Assembly (NCBI GenBank): GCA_023014335.1
Contig: JAECYW010000014.1
Location: forward strand, 1,798,001-1,862,000
From: Galerina marginata
Taxonomy: Eukaryota; Basidiomycota; Agaricomycetes; Agaricales; Galerinaceae
DNA length: 64,000 bases
Reading direction: 5' to 3'
This document shows, piece after piece, positions 41,268 to 53,446 of this stretch (the first letter of the stretch is position 1; every line of letters starts with the position of its first letter). The notes under the pieces are model-generated. The model was not told where the DNA came from. It saw only the letters and a list, made by a program, of their open reading frames with translations, and searched no databases. A program made the translations under genes and the position numbers.

Positions 41268-44030
41268 TTTGTACGAACACATTCGCAGAATGCTGCACCC
41301 AACACAACTGCATGGTGTGAGACTCTTGAATCATTTCTAAGCAAAAGACAATTCAAGTTAACAACTCGAGTGAGTTTTATTATGTTGGAATGTTTCTACC
41401 TTCTCACTTATCTTTTCCAGGATACCCTACGCAAACGTTTTAGTAATGCTTTGCAGTGGTATGCTACATTAGAAGACTTTAGAAGTCTTACCATGCGTGA
41501 CTTTCTGGATGATATGCGGACATATGTGGATGATGATAATGTGGATAATCAAGGTTTGTCAATTGTAGATCATCGGCAGACTTGACTCATAATCCACAGA
41601 TAATGATGGTATTGGGTTAACAGGAAATTCAGATGTGCATAGTCAGGAGCATGCAGGTCACTATATTTTTAGATTATTAAATTCATTCAGCTTATTGATA
41701 TACTAAAGATGCTGGCCCTGAGTCATCTGGGAGTGAAGACCCTGACAATTCAGAGGATAAACGTTAGTCTATTGTCTAGTAATACTTTTAAATGGGTTTG
41801 AATATAGGTTAAAGATGATACTGGCCTTAACCGACCAAGTGAATACCTACGAGAGAGATGTCCCCTTTGCTTTGGTGGATCAAATTGGCATCAACCTGAA
41901 GAGATGTAGGTTATTGTTTTGTGATTAATTAGAATTTGAAGTCACATTGATTTATTATTGATGTAGAGCTGATGTTATTGTGTGTTTGGATGCATGTTTC
42001 ACTCAGAAGCGAAGAAAATCCCAAGGAAACGCATGGACTGCTCCTCGTGCACATCCTGAAACCGTATTTGTCCCTGAAGAGGAAGTTAGGGAAATGGAAG
42101 CAACTGTTGAAGAAGCACGTCCTTCTCGTAAACGCAAACCTTCCACAAATAAGCTTTATGAACCTGGCATGAAGGTTCCTACAGCAGTTTTGGATCAGTG
42201 TCATGAATCCTTTATATCGGCTGACTCCAGTCGCATTAAAGCAAGCACACAGGTTTTTGCTGATACAGGTTTCATGGGTCTTTTATGCCGCCATGATCGG
42301 GTTCTCTGGCTTGTTAATATGACCTCTGGAGGTGAAAAGCAGTACTATGCTCTTTGTCTTCTTAAAAAACTCTTCGAACATCTTCCTATGGCCATGCGAG
42401 TTGGTGTATTGTATGACATTGGCTGCCAACTTCACCGAAGCTTGTTGAAGTACAACTTTCTTGATGATATCATGGACCGCATAACTTTCGGAATATCTGT
42501 CTTCCATGCATATGGTCATCAATGGCCCTGTCAAATCATATATCACCCACGCAAGTGTGTTGGCTTTGGTCTTACAGATGGCGAAGGATGTGAACGCTTT
42601 TGGAGTTCAATCAAGGCTCTCATTCCGTCTTTGCGGGTGTCAGGATTTTATACGCGTCTGTATGCTATTGATACCAAAATCAAACATGTGGACCAAACCT
42701 CTCTTATGGGAATGGGGAAATGGCTTCGGCGAAAGTGGATTGCAACTATGGAGAGAAAAACTGAGGCTATCGAGACACTTGATGCTATTTTTGATAATGG
42801 GATTGATGAAGACATTATACGAGCAGAGTGGGCTGCACAAGTCGAACAGCAAACAAAACCCTTGGCCCGCCAATCTAAGAATCTGGCAGATAAGGAAATA
42901 CATGCAATTTTGATCTTGCAGGAGCAACTCGACAACTATACCAAAGAACAGGCCAGATATCAGGATATGCTCAATTTGGGGGAATATGAATTGGGGTGGA
43001 CTGTTATTGAGGTTGAAGCACATCTAGAGGATTTGCAGACCAAAATAAAGAAGATTTTCAAGTCAATTCAAAACACAAAGGGGAAACTATCTATAGATGA
43101 AAAGGCAAATCTAAACAAACTTCTGGGCAACAAATTTTTACGAACTCGAATGAATGCTCTGGCTTTAAAGCAGCGAATCCGACAAAGACTTTGCCAACGC
43201 AAGTTTGAACTGAATAGCTTGGAAAGATCATATCGTAAAACTATAAATAGGCTCAAGCTAGAAAAGCATGCCCAACAACAGTTGAAACGAAAAGAACCAG
43301 GAATTCAACTTCTGGTAAAGAAGTACAACAAACTTTGTGAAGAGTTGGAAAAACAAATCAAATCAAAGGCTGCTCCCAAAGGGGCTACTGTGCCTCTTCT
43401 GATTGATACCAACAAGTTATTTGAAATTGATGTTGATGACGATATTTGGCAGGATGTTGGCTTGACAGATGAGAATGATGATCTTGATATAATTCCTGGT
43501 TGGTTGGGCAATGATGATATACGACCTGGGATCAAAGCTCAATTGGAGCTTGATCGATGTATTGAAGAAGAAAGGCGTCTAAAGAAAGAAAGGATCTCAA
43601 TGCAGGAATGGTTTTTGGAAGAGTGGAATACACTGGGAATAGCTTTCGAATCCACATCCAATATCAACATAATTTACCAACTTCAACTTCACAAGGATTA
43701 CTTATTGCGACTGTGTCTTATGTGGGAAAAGATAGTTCGCATCATTCCTTGTACATTGTCAGATAGCTGGGGACCAACAGATGAAGAGCTATTAAGTGCT
43801 AGGATGCATGAAGTAACAGAACAGCTTTTATATAAAACAAACGATGATGATTATGATGGGTTGTCTGATGATCAGTCAGATAGTGATGGTGCATCTGTTT
43901 TGGATATATTGGAGGAAACATTTTTTTAGCAGTTTAAACTTTGTAAATTTGTACTTAGGAGAATAAAAAAATATGTCTGATAATGTTTTGTATTACTGAG
44001 TAGACTGCAAAACATTTTGAAAACATTTTA

Positions 44031-47000
44031 CTTGGTCAGAGGCCATTGCTGCGCATGGCAAAAACAAGTTCTTACTTTCAAGGTGAGTCCGACTATAAAT
44101 AAAGGTTAAATAAGTAAATAATGCATAGTCCGCTCAAATCTGAACCGATTGGGATGATCTTATACTCAAAAAAAGCAGAAAAATGAGGCGGATCTAACAA
44201 GCCTAAAACGGCCTGGTCACGTGACCAGGAAGGCCCTGATTTGTACGATTTTTTTGATACCAAGATCATAAAAATTGGCCCAGTAATGGCTGAGATACAG
44301 AAACCATGCAGGGTCACTATAGCAGTGGGAGAATTTCCAACCATTGCGTTAGAAACCATTTCTGCCTGCTATGCAGGCCGGAAAACAAGTTCTTTTACTA
44401 CGTAAGAACTTGTAACAAGATTAATTAATTGACTACAATAAGAACTTATAACAAGATTAATTCTTACGTCACTTAGCTTTTATCGGATTGCCTTGAAACA
44501 AAGTGTGTAATTATCAGAAAAATCAGGGCTAAAAGATGGTGTCACATACGTATTGTCACATCTTTATGTGACTTACCAAATGCGGAATATTGTTGAAAAC
44601 ACAGTAAATAAGCTATATTGAGAGATTTTAAAGGCATTAAAATAAAATAAAAATACTGATAATCTTTTTTTTACCTAACAGGTGGTCTGTGCGCACATAT
44701 CACATGACATATCCCTGAGAATATTTTTGTCCAAGTTGGTGCATTACTAAATTCAAGGCAATTGCACAAAGTCCTGCTGTGAGTTTGATTATGTAAGCTT
44801 CTAGAACATTATTTTCATGTTATTTGGTCATGTTTTGCAATGTTTGGTGTGCCTTTTATGGGTTATCCAGTCACTTTAACACCAATTTTCACCAAGTTGA
44901 GCTGACTGTTTGCCGGATTTGGACACCATGACATCATTGCAAAACATATGTAAATATTTGTACATTATTCTATATTGGTCTGGGCGACACATTTTAGCAT
45001 ATCTAGCTCATTCAAATCTGTTTTAAGCATAAATTCACACAAATTTGCGCTTTTTGGGTCGTGTGAACAAGTCACATGACCTAATCAACCCTGGATACAC
45101 ATGCCACATGAAAGCCCTGATTTGTACGATTTTTTTGATACCAAGATCATAAAAATTGGCCCAGTAATGGCTGAGATACAGAAACCATGCAGGGTCACTA
45201 TAGCAGTGGGAGAATTTCCAACCATTGCGTTAGAAACCATTTCTGCCTGCTATGCAGGCCGGAAAACAAGTTCTTTTACTACGTAAGAACTTGTAACAAG
45301 ATTAATTAATTGACTACAATAAGAACTTATAACAAGATTAATTCTTACGTCACTTAGCTTTTATCGGATTGCCTTGAAACAAAGTGTGTAATTATCAGAA
45401 AAATCAGGGCTAAAAGATGGTGTCACATACGTATTGTCACATCTTTATGTGACTTACCAAATGCGGAATATTGTTGAAAACACAGTAAATAAGCTATATT
45501 GAGAGATTTTAAAGGCATTAAAATAAAATAAAAATACTGATAATCTTTTTTTTACCTAACAGGTGGTCTGTGCGCACATATCACATGACATATCCCTGAG
45601 AATATTTTTGTCCAAGTTGGTGCATTACCAAATTCAAGGCAATTGCACAAAGTCCTGCTGTGAGTTTGATTATGTAAGCTTCTAGAACATTATTTTCATG
45701 TTATTTGGTCATGTTTTGCAATGTTTGGTGTGCCTTTTATGGGTTATCCAGTCACTTTAACACCAATTTTCACCAAGTTGAGCTGACTGTTTGCCGGATT
45801 TGGACACCATGACATCATTGCAAAACATATGTAAATATTTGTACATTATTCTATATTGGTCTGGGCGACACATTTTAGCATATCTAGCTCATTCAAATCT
45901 GTTTTAAGCATAAATTCACACAAATTTGCGCTTTTTGGGTCGTGTGAACAAGTCACATGACCTAATCAACCCTGGATACACATGCCACATGAAAGCCCTG
46001 ATTTGTACGATTTTTTTGATACCAAGATCATAAAAATTGGCCCAGTAATGGCTGAGATACAGAAACCATGCAGGGTCACTATAGCAGTGGGAGAATTTCC
46101 AACCATTGCGTTAGAAACCATTTCTGCCTGCTATGCAGGCCGGAAAACAAGTTCTTTTACTACGTAAGAACTTGTAACAAGATTAATTAATTGACTACAA
46201 TAAGAACTTATAACAAGATTAATTCTTACGTCACTTAGCTTTTATCGGATTGCCTTGAAACAAAGTGTGTAATTATCAGAAAAATCAGGGCTAAAAGATG
46301 GTGTCACATACGTATTGTCACATCTTTATGTGACTTACCAAATGCGGAATATTGTTGAAAACACAGTAAATAAGCTATATTGAGAGATTTTAAAGGCATT
46401 AAAATAAAATAAAAATACTGATAATCTTTTTTTTACCTAACAGGTGGTCTGTGCGCACATATCACATGACATATCCCTGAGAATATTTTTGTCCAAGTTG
46501 GTGCATTACCAAATTCAAGGCAATTGCACAAAGTCCTGCTGTGAGTTTGATTATGTAAGCTTCTAGAACATTATTTTCATGTTATTTGGTCATGTTTTGC
46601 AATGTTTGGTGTGCCTTTTATGGGTTATCCAGTCACTTTAACACCAATTTTCACCAAGTTGAGCTGACTGTTTGCCGGATTTGGACACCATGACATCATT
46701 GCAAAACATATGTAAATATTTGTACATTATTCTATATTGGTCTGGGCGACACATTTTAGCATATCTAGCTCATTCAAATCTGTTTTAAGCATAAATTCAC
46801 ACAAATTTGCGCTTTTTGGGTCGTGTGAACAAGTCACATGACCTAATCAACCCTGGATACACATGCCACATGAAAGCCCTGATTTGTACGATTTTTTTGA
46901 TACCAAGATCATAAAAATTGGCCCAGTAATGGCTGAGATACAGAAACCATGCAGGGTCACTATAGCAGTGGGAGAATTTCCAACCATTGCGTTAGAAACC

Positions 47001-49701
47001 ATTTCTGCCTGCTATGCAGGCCGGAAAACAAGTTCTTTTACTACGTAAGAACTTGTAACAAGATTAATTAATTGACTACAATAAGAACTTATAACAAGAT
47101 TAATTCTTACGTCACTTAGCTTTTATCGGATTGCCTTGAAACAAAGTGTGTAATTATCAGAAAAATCAGGGCTAAAAGATGGTGTCACATACGTATTGTC
47201 ACATCTTTATGTGACTTACCAAATGCGGAATATTGTTGAAAACACAGTAAATAAGCTATATTGAGAGATTTTAAAGGCATTAAAATAAAATAAAAATACT
47301 GATAATCTTTTTTTTACCTAACAGGTGGTCTGTGCGCACATATCACATGACATATCCCTGAGAATATTTTTGTCCAAGTTGGTGCATTACCAAATTCAAG
47401 GCAATTGCACAAAGTCCTGCTGTGAGTTTGATTATGTAAGCTTCTAGAACATTATTTTCATGTTATTTGGTCATGTTTTGCAATGTTTGGTGTGCCTTTT
47501 ATGGGTTATCCAGTCACTTTAACACCAATTTTCACCAAGTTGAGCTGACTGTTTGCCGGATTTGGACACCATGACATCATTGCAAAACATATGTAAATAT
47601 TTGTACATTATTCTATATTGGTCTGGGCGACACATTTTAGCATATCTAGCTCATTCAAATCTGTTTTAAGCATAAATTCACACAAATTTGCGCTTTTTGG
47701 GTCGTGTGAACAAGTCACATGACCTAATCAACCCTGGATACACATGCCACATGAAAGCCCTGATTTGTACGATTTTTTTGATACCAAGATCATAAAAATT
47801 GGCCCAGTAATGGCTGAGATACAGAAACCATGCAGGGTCACTATAGCAGTGGGAGAATTTCCAACCATTGCGTTAGAAACCATTTCTGCCTGCTATGCAG
47901 GCCGGAAAACAAGTTCTTTTACTACGTAAGAACTTGTAACAAGATTAATTAATTGACTACAATAAGAACTTATAACAAGATTAATTCTTACGTCACTTAG
48001 CTTTTATCGGATTGCCTTGAAACAAAGTGTGTAATTATCAGAAAAATCAGGGCTAAAAGATGGTGTCACATACGTATTGTCACATCTTTATGTGACTTAC
48101 CAAATGCGGAATATTGTTGAAAACACAGTAAATAAGCTATATTGAGAGATTTTAAAGGCATTAAAATAAAATAAAAATACTGATAATCTTTTTTTTACCT
48201 AACAGGTGGTCTGTGCGCACATATCACATGACATATCCCTGAGAATATTTTTGTCCAAGTTGGTGCATTACCAAATTCAAGGCAATTGCACAAAGTCCTG
48301 CTGTGAGTTTGATTATGTAAGCTTCTAGAACATTATTTTCATGTTATTTGGTCATGTTTTGCAATGTTTGGTGTGCCTTTTATGGGTTATCCAGTCACTT
48401 TAACACCAATTTTCACCAAGTTGAGCTGACTGTTTGCCGGATTTGGACACCATGACATCATTGCAAAACATATGTAAATATTTGTACATTATTCTATATT
48501 GGTCTGGGCGACACATTTTAGCATATCTAGCTCATTCAAATCTGTTTTAAGCATAAATTCACACAAATTTGCGCTTTTTGGGTCGTGTGAACAAGTCACA
48601 TGACCTAATCAACCCTGGATACACATGCCACATGAAAGCCCTGATTTGTACGATTTTTTTGATACCAAGATCATAAAAATTGGCCCAGTAATGGCTGAGA
48701 TACAGAAACCATGCAGGGTCACTATAGCAGTGGGAGAATTTCCAACCATTGCGTTAGAAACCATTTCTGCCTGCTATGCAGGCCGGAAAACAAGTTCTTT
48801 TACTACGTAAGAACTTGTAACAAGATTAATTAATTGACTACAATAAGAACTTATAACAAGATTAATTCTTACGTCACTTAGCTTTTATCGGATTGCCTTG
48901 AAACAAAGTGTGTAATTATCAGAAAAATCAGGGCTAAAAGATGGTGTCACATACGTATTGTCACATCTTTATGTGACTTACCAAATGCGGAATATTGTTG
49001 AAAACACAGTAAATAAGCTATATTGAGAGATTTTAAAGGCATTAAAATAAAATAAAAATACTGATAATCTTTTTTTTACCTAACAGGTGGTCTGTGCGCA
49101 CATATCACATGACATATCCCTGAGAATATTTTTGTCCAAGTTGGTGCATTACCAAATTCAAGGCAATTGCACAAAGTCCTGCTGTGAGTTTGATTATGTA
49201 AGCTTCTAGAACATTATTTTCATGTTATTTGGTCATGTTTTGCAATGTTTGGTGTGCCTTTTATGGGTTATCCAGTCACTTTAACACCAATTTTCACCAA
49301 GTTGAGCTGACTGTTTGCCGGATTTGGACACCATGACATCATTGCAAAACATATGTAAATATTTGTACATTATTCTATATTGGTCTGGGCGACACATTTT
49401 AGCATATCTAGCTCATTCAAATCTGTTTTAAGCATAAATTCACACAAATTTGCGCTTTTTGGGTCGTGTGAACAAGTCACATGACCTAATCAACCCTGGA
49501 TACACATGCCACATGAAAGCCCTGATTTGTACGATTTTTTTGATACCAAGATCATAAAAATTGGCCCAGTAATGGCTGAGATACAGAAACCATGCAGGGT
49601 CACTATAGCAGTGGGAGAATTTCCAACCATTGCGTTAGAAACCATTTCTGCCTGCTATGCAGGCCGGAAAACAAGTTCTTTTACTACGTAAGAACTTGTA
49701 A
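44031..49701 (-). mobile_element. 5.7-kb non-autonomous Helitron-family element with internal array
   Basis: It shares both ends with the 387-bp element. On the minus strand TTACAAGTTCTTACG starts at 49701; the hairpin GCCATGCGCAGCAATGGC lies close to the end, which is ..CTGACCAAG at 44031. The target is A|T. The flanks (..AAAACATTTTA and TGGAGCTGACAAAACT..) are both parts of the same ~40-bp minisatellite, so one insertion explains the whole interval. The inside is expanded by a tandem array. Confidence 0.85.
44233..49701. repeat. 881-bp tandem array, about 6.2 copies
   Basis: Units start at 44233, 45114, 45995, 46876, 47757, 48638 and a partial at 49519. Each is a 183-bp piece of the element's 5' end plus a ~698-bp linker not present in the 387-bp relative. 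Units look almost identical; the first differs at GCATTACTAAAT, where the others have GCATTACCAAAT. A 61-codon open frame recurs in each unit but lacks coding evidence. Confidence 0.97.
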
Positions 49702-50090
49702 TGGAGCTGACAAAACTATAAAACATTTTAAAAACATGTTGGGTAATTGACTTAAGACCATTTGGGGAACTGATGTAACTGCAAAACATTTTAAAAACAT
49801 TATGTGGAACTGACAAAACTGCAAAACATTTTAAAAACATTTTGCAGAACTAACAAAACTGCAAAACATTTTAAAAACATTATGTGGAACTGACAAACTG
49901 CAAAACATTTTAAAAACATTTTGCAGAACTAACAAAACTGCAAAACATTTTGTGGAACTGACAAAACTGCAAAACATTTACAAAACATTATGTGGAACTG
50001 ACAAACTGCAAAACATTTTTGAAAACATTTTGTGAAACTGATGAAACTCCAAAATGTTTTGAAAACATTTTTGCAGAACTCACTAGATGG
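49702..50090. repeat. ~40-bp minisatellite (CAAAACATTTTAAAAACATT type)
   Basis: About nine diverged units containing GAACTGACAAAACTG and CAAAACATTTTAAAAACATT. Related sequence at 44000-44030 is the other side of the inserted element. Confidence 0.88.
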
Positions 50091-50204
50091 TAAAATGTTT
50101 TTTTATGTAACATATTATTGACTAAACTGACTGGTAATTCAATACATCTTGTGAAACTCAAACCCATAAATATTGAAATTTTATAGGCATATATATGAGA
50201 ATCT

Positions 50205-50815
50205 GGGCAACATATATTGAATATTGTAGGTGGATATCTGAACATTCCAAGCCATATATGTTGAATACTGTAGGCATATATCTGAACAATCCGAGTCCGA
50301 GCCACGTATTTTGAATACTGTAGGCATATATCTGAACATTCCGAGCCACGTAAATTGAATATTGTAGGCATATATCTGAACAATCCGAGCCACGTATTTT
50401 GAATATTGTAGGCATATATCTGAACATTCCGAGCCACGTATATTGAATATTGTAGGGGGATATCTGAACATTCCGAGCCATGTATATCAAATATTGTAGG
50501 GGGATATCTGAACAATCCGAGCCACGTATTTTGAATATTGTAGGCATATATCTGAACAATCCGAGCCACGTATTTTGAATATTGTAGGCATATATCTGAA
50601 CATTCCGAGCCACATATATCAAATATTGTAGGGGGATATCTGAACAATCCGAGCCACATATATCAAATATTGTAGGCATATATCTGAACATTCCAAGCCA
50701 CGTATATCTGAACAATCCGAGCCACGTATATTGAATATTGTAGGTGTATATCTGAACCATCCAAGCCACGTATATCAACCATCCGAGCCATGTATATCGA
50801 ATATTGTAGGCATAT
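50205..50815. repeat. 44-bp minisatellite
   Basis: About 14 units of CCGAGCCACGTATTTTGAAT followed by ATTGTAGGCATATATCTGAA and CAAT, with some shortened copies. Because 44 is not a multiple of three, long open frames cycle through all phases on the minus strand; these are by-products of the repeat. Confidence 0.92.
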
Positions 50816-51720
50816 ATATGGAGAATTTTGAGCTTTTTCCAGGTAAATATTTAGTGAAAATCCTAGCTGTATATATGGAAGAATTCATGGAAATACATGC
50901 TGAATATGAGATTCCTGAAAAATAAATATGCCCAGCCAATTCCTAGGGGTATATATGGTACAGCTTTTTTTTGTTTGTCTAATACCTGTATAGAATACCC
51001 CTCAAAAATGCAGCCTAGGCATATATAATTTACCCCAAAAAATCCCCCGAAACCCCGGGAAAATTTATCCAGAAAAGCCAGGACCCATGGCACCCCATAA
51101 CATTTTTGGATCAAAACATATTTGGAAATATGTCTTTAGACTAGAAAATGTTTTGAGTTTTGGCCGGGGGGTCACTCAAAAACCTTTTCATAAAAAATGT
51201 TTCTAAAAACCTTTTAAAAGTAATTTGTTTTGTAAAAAACATTTTTTACTACCTATTAGGTACTGTTAAACATAAAGATATACTATACCTAATAGGTACT
51301 ACCAAACGGGATCCTGAAGTGCATTCTAACGATTTGAATTCTTCTACATATAAAATATATTTGGGTATTGCGGGTTACTTGGGATAGCTAGCAGGGTTCT
51401 GTAAAGAGAACTTGAGGTACAATGAAGAGTAGCATAGAGCTGCTGAATATCAAAGCATTCCAATGATATGAATTCTTCTACATTTAAAATATATTTGGGT
51501 ATTGCGGGTTACCTAGCATTGCTAGCATGATTCAGTGGAGAGATTTAGAGGTACAAGGTAGAGTAGGATAGAGCGACTAAATATAGGAGTAATCCAAATC
51601 TTCTACATATAGGATACCATAAATTTCCTGCAGTCCAGCGAGTCTCTTATATATAATATATTTCATAGAAGGAACATAGACAACTAAAGGTCACGTCCAA
51701 TGTATTCAATATCATGAATA
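50816..51720. other. AT-rich intergenic with small duplications
   Basis: No gene seen. A ~134-bp segment (GAATTCTTCTACAT..ATATATTTGGGTATTGCGGG) is present twice, at about 51330 and 51465, with a third partial near 51600. TACCTATTAGGTACT and ACCTAATAGGTACT form a small inverted pair at about 51250 and 51285. Confidence 0.45.
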
Positions 51721-51724
51721 TGAG

Positions 51725-53243
51725 CAACTAAAGTCACCGCAAGTTATCATAAGGATACAATGAATTTGCTCCAGCATTAACCAAGTCACCACAAGTCATC
51801 CGCAAGTCATCATAAGGATACGATGAATTCGCTCCAGCATTAACCAAGTCACCGCAAGTGTTCTGCAAGTCATCAAAGAGATACGATGAATTCGCTCCAG
51901 CACTAACCAAGTCACCGCAAGTCATCCAAACTCACCGCAAGTCATCTGGGACTCACAGGAAGTTATCCAAACTCACCGCAAGTCATCCAGAACTCACAGG
52001 AAGTCATCCAAAGTCACTGCAAGTCATCCGCAAGTCATCATAGAGATACGATGAATTCGCTCCAGCACTAACCAAGTCACCGCAAGTCATCCGCAAGTCA
52101 TCATAAGGATACGATGAATTCGCTCCAGCTTTAACCAAGTCACCGCAAGTGTTCCGCAAGTCATCAAAGAGATACAATGAATTCGCTCCAGCATTAACCA
52201 AGTCACCGCAAGTCATCCGCAAGTCATCATAAGGATACAATGAATTCGCTCCAGTGTTAACCAAGTCACCGCAAGTGTTCCGCAAGTCATCAAAGAGATA
52301 CAATGAATTCGCTCCAGCACTAACCAAGTCACTGCAAGTCATCCGCAAGTCATCATAAGGATACAATGAATTCGCTCCAGCGTTAACCAAGTCACTGCAA
52401 GTGTTCCGCAAGTCATCAAAGAGATATGATGAATTCGCTCCAGCACTAACCAAGTCACTGCAAGTCATCCGCAAGTCATCATAAGGATACGATGAATTCG
52501 CTCCAGCATTAACCAAGTCACCGCAAGTCATCCGCAACTCACAGGAAGTCATCCAAACTCACTGCAAGTCATCCGCAAGTCATCAAAGAGATACGATGAA
52601 TTCGCTCCAGCACTAACCAAGTCACCGCAAGTCATCCGCAAGTCATCATAAGGATATGATGAATTCGCTCCAGCACTAACCAAGTCACTGCAAGTCATCC
52701 GCAAGTCATCATAAGGATACGATGAATTCGCTCCAGCATTAACCAAGTCACCGCAAGTCATCCGCAACTCACAGGAAGTCATCCAAACTCACTGCAAGTC
52801 ATCCAGAACTCACAGGAAGTCATCCAAAGTCACTGCAAGTCATCCGCAAGTCATCATAGAGATACGATGAATTCGCTCCAGCACTAACCAAGTCACCGCA
52901 AGTCATCCGCAAGTCATCATAAGGATTCGATGAATTTGCTCCAGCATTAACCAAGTCACCGCAAGTCATCCGCAACTCACAGGAAGTCATCCAAACTCAC
53001 TGCAAGTCATCCGCAAGTCATCAAAGAGATACGATGAATTTGCTCTAGCACTAACCAAGTCACCGCAAGTCATCCGCAAGTCATCATAAGGATATGATGA
53101 ATTCGCTCCAGCATTAACCAAGTCACTGCAAGTCATCCGCAAGTCATCAAAGAGATACGATGAATTCGCTCCAGCACTAACCAAGTCACCGCAAGTCATC
53201 CGCAAGTCATCATAAGGATATGATGAATTCGCTCCAGCATTAA
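51725..53243. repeat. 63-bp minisatellite, about 24 units
   Basis: Built from GATGAATTCGCTCCAGCAYT, AACCAAGTCACCGCAAGTCA and TCCGCAAGTCATCATAAGGA-type segments, with a second unit type carrying CAAAGAGATA. The period is a multiple of three, so the minus strand reads as 21-residue repeats (MTCGDLVNAGANSSYPYDDL). The inverted Helitron-1 copy is inserted in the last unit. Confidence 0.93.
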
Positions 53244-53254
53244 CTTGTTTAGAG

Positions 53255-53272
53255 GCCATTGCTTCGCATGGC
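53255..53272 (-). other. Helitron-1 second copy, 3' hairpin
   Basis: Reverse complement of 27577-27594, unchanged. Confidence 0.88.
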
Positions 53273-53446
53273 AAAAACGAGTTCTTTTTCTTTGCTGCTT
53301 CTTATCTATAATAGTACACTTGTTACAAATACCCTTTTAACTGTTTGAATTAAACTACATTAGTTAGAAAAAAGCTAATTAGCAATTAAACTAAATTACT
53401 CTACAAACTACCAGTATATTATCAGCTCTGTATAATTATTATCAAT

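Larger units (their letters stand above)
31072..43929 (+). pseudogene. KDZ transposase gene interrupted by two Helitron-family insertions
   Basis: Host exon pieces are 31072-31687, 31742-31775, 40796-40880, 41268-41369, 41421 onward and 41968-43929. The N-terminus is basic, then Gly/Asp/Glu repeats, then the cysteine cluster VLCNGCTRGGSLDVSTIYFD and KLCTCT. The hallmark GLFPCAP..LAVDLSMLEF lies in the 85-bp sliver between the two insertions. Downstream are CPLCFGG, IVCLDACFTQKR (first Asp), CRHDRVLWLVN, VGVLYDIGCQL (second Asp), SVFHAYGHQWPCQ and GFGLTDGEGCERFWSS (Glu), which give the DDE-type core, then a coiled-coil tail ending LEETFF. With both insertions removed, the frame runs unbroken across each junction. 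KDZ enzymes move cut-and-paste elements common in Agaricomycetes. This copy can no longer make a full-length product unless unusually spliced. Confidence 0.9.

Noticed and set aside
40881..44415. Inverted repeats of about 385 bp (40881-41267 and 44031-44415) around the KDZ 3' exons, looking like terminal inverted repeats of a KDZ transposon
   Set aside because: Each ends in the Helitron hairpin plus CAAG. The left one is a clean insertion inside a KDZ exon and the right one is the end of a 5.7-kb element in a minisatellite. They are two independent Helitron-family insertions in opposite orientation.
45101..49691. Repeated 61-codon open frame (MPHESPDLYDFFDTK..) in every 881-bp unit
   Set aside because: It only reappears because the DNA repeats. 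Other frames are also open there and no family is recognised.
49988..50778. Open frames of 206-223 codons on the minus strand
   Set aside because: Products of the 44-bp minisatellite, which stays open in several phases.
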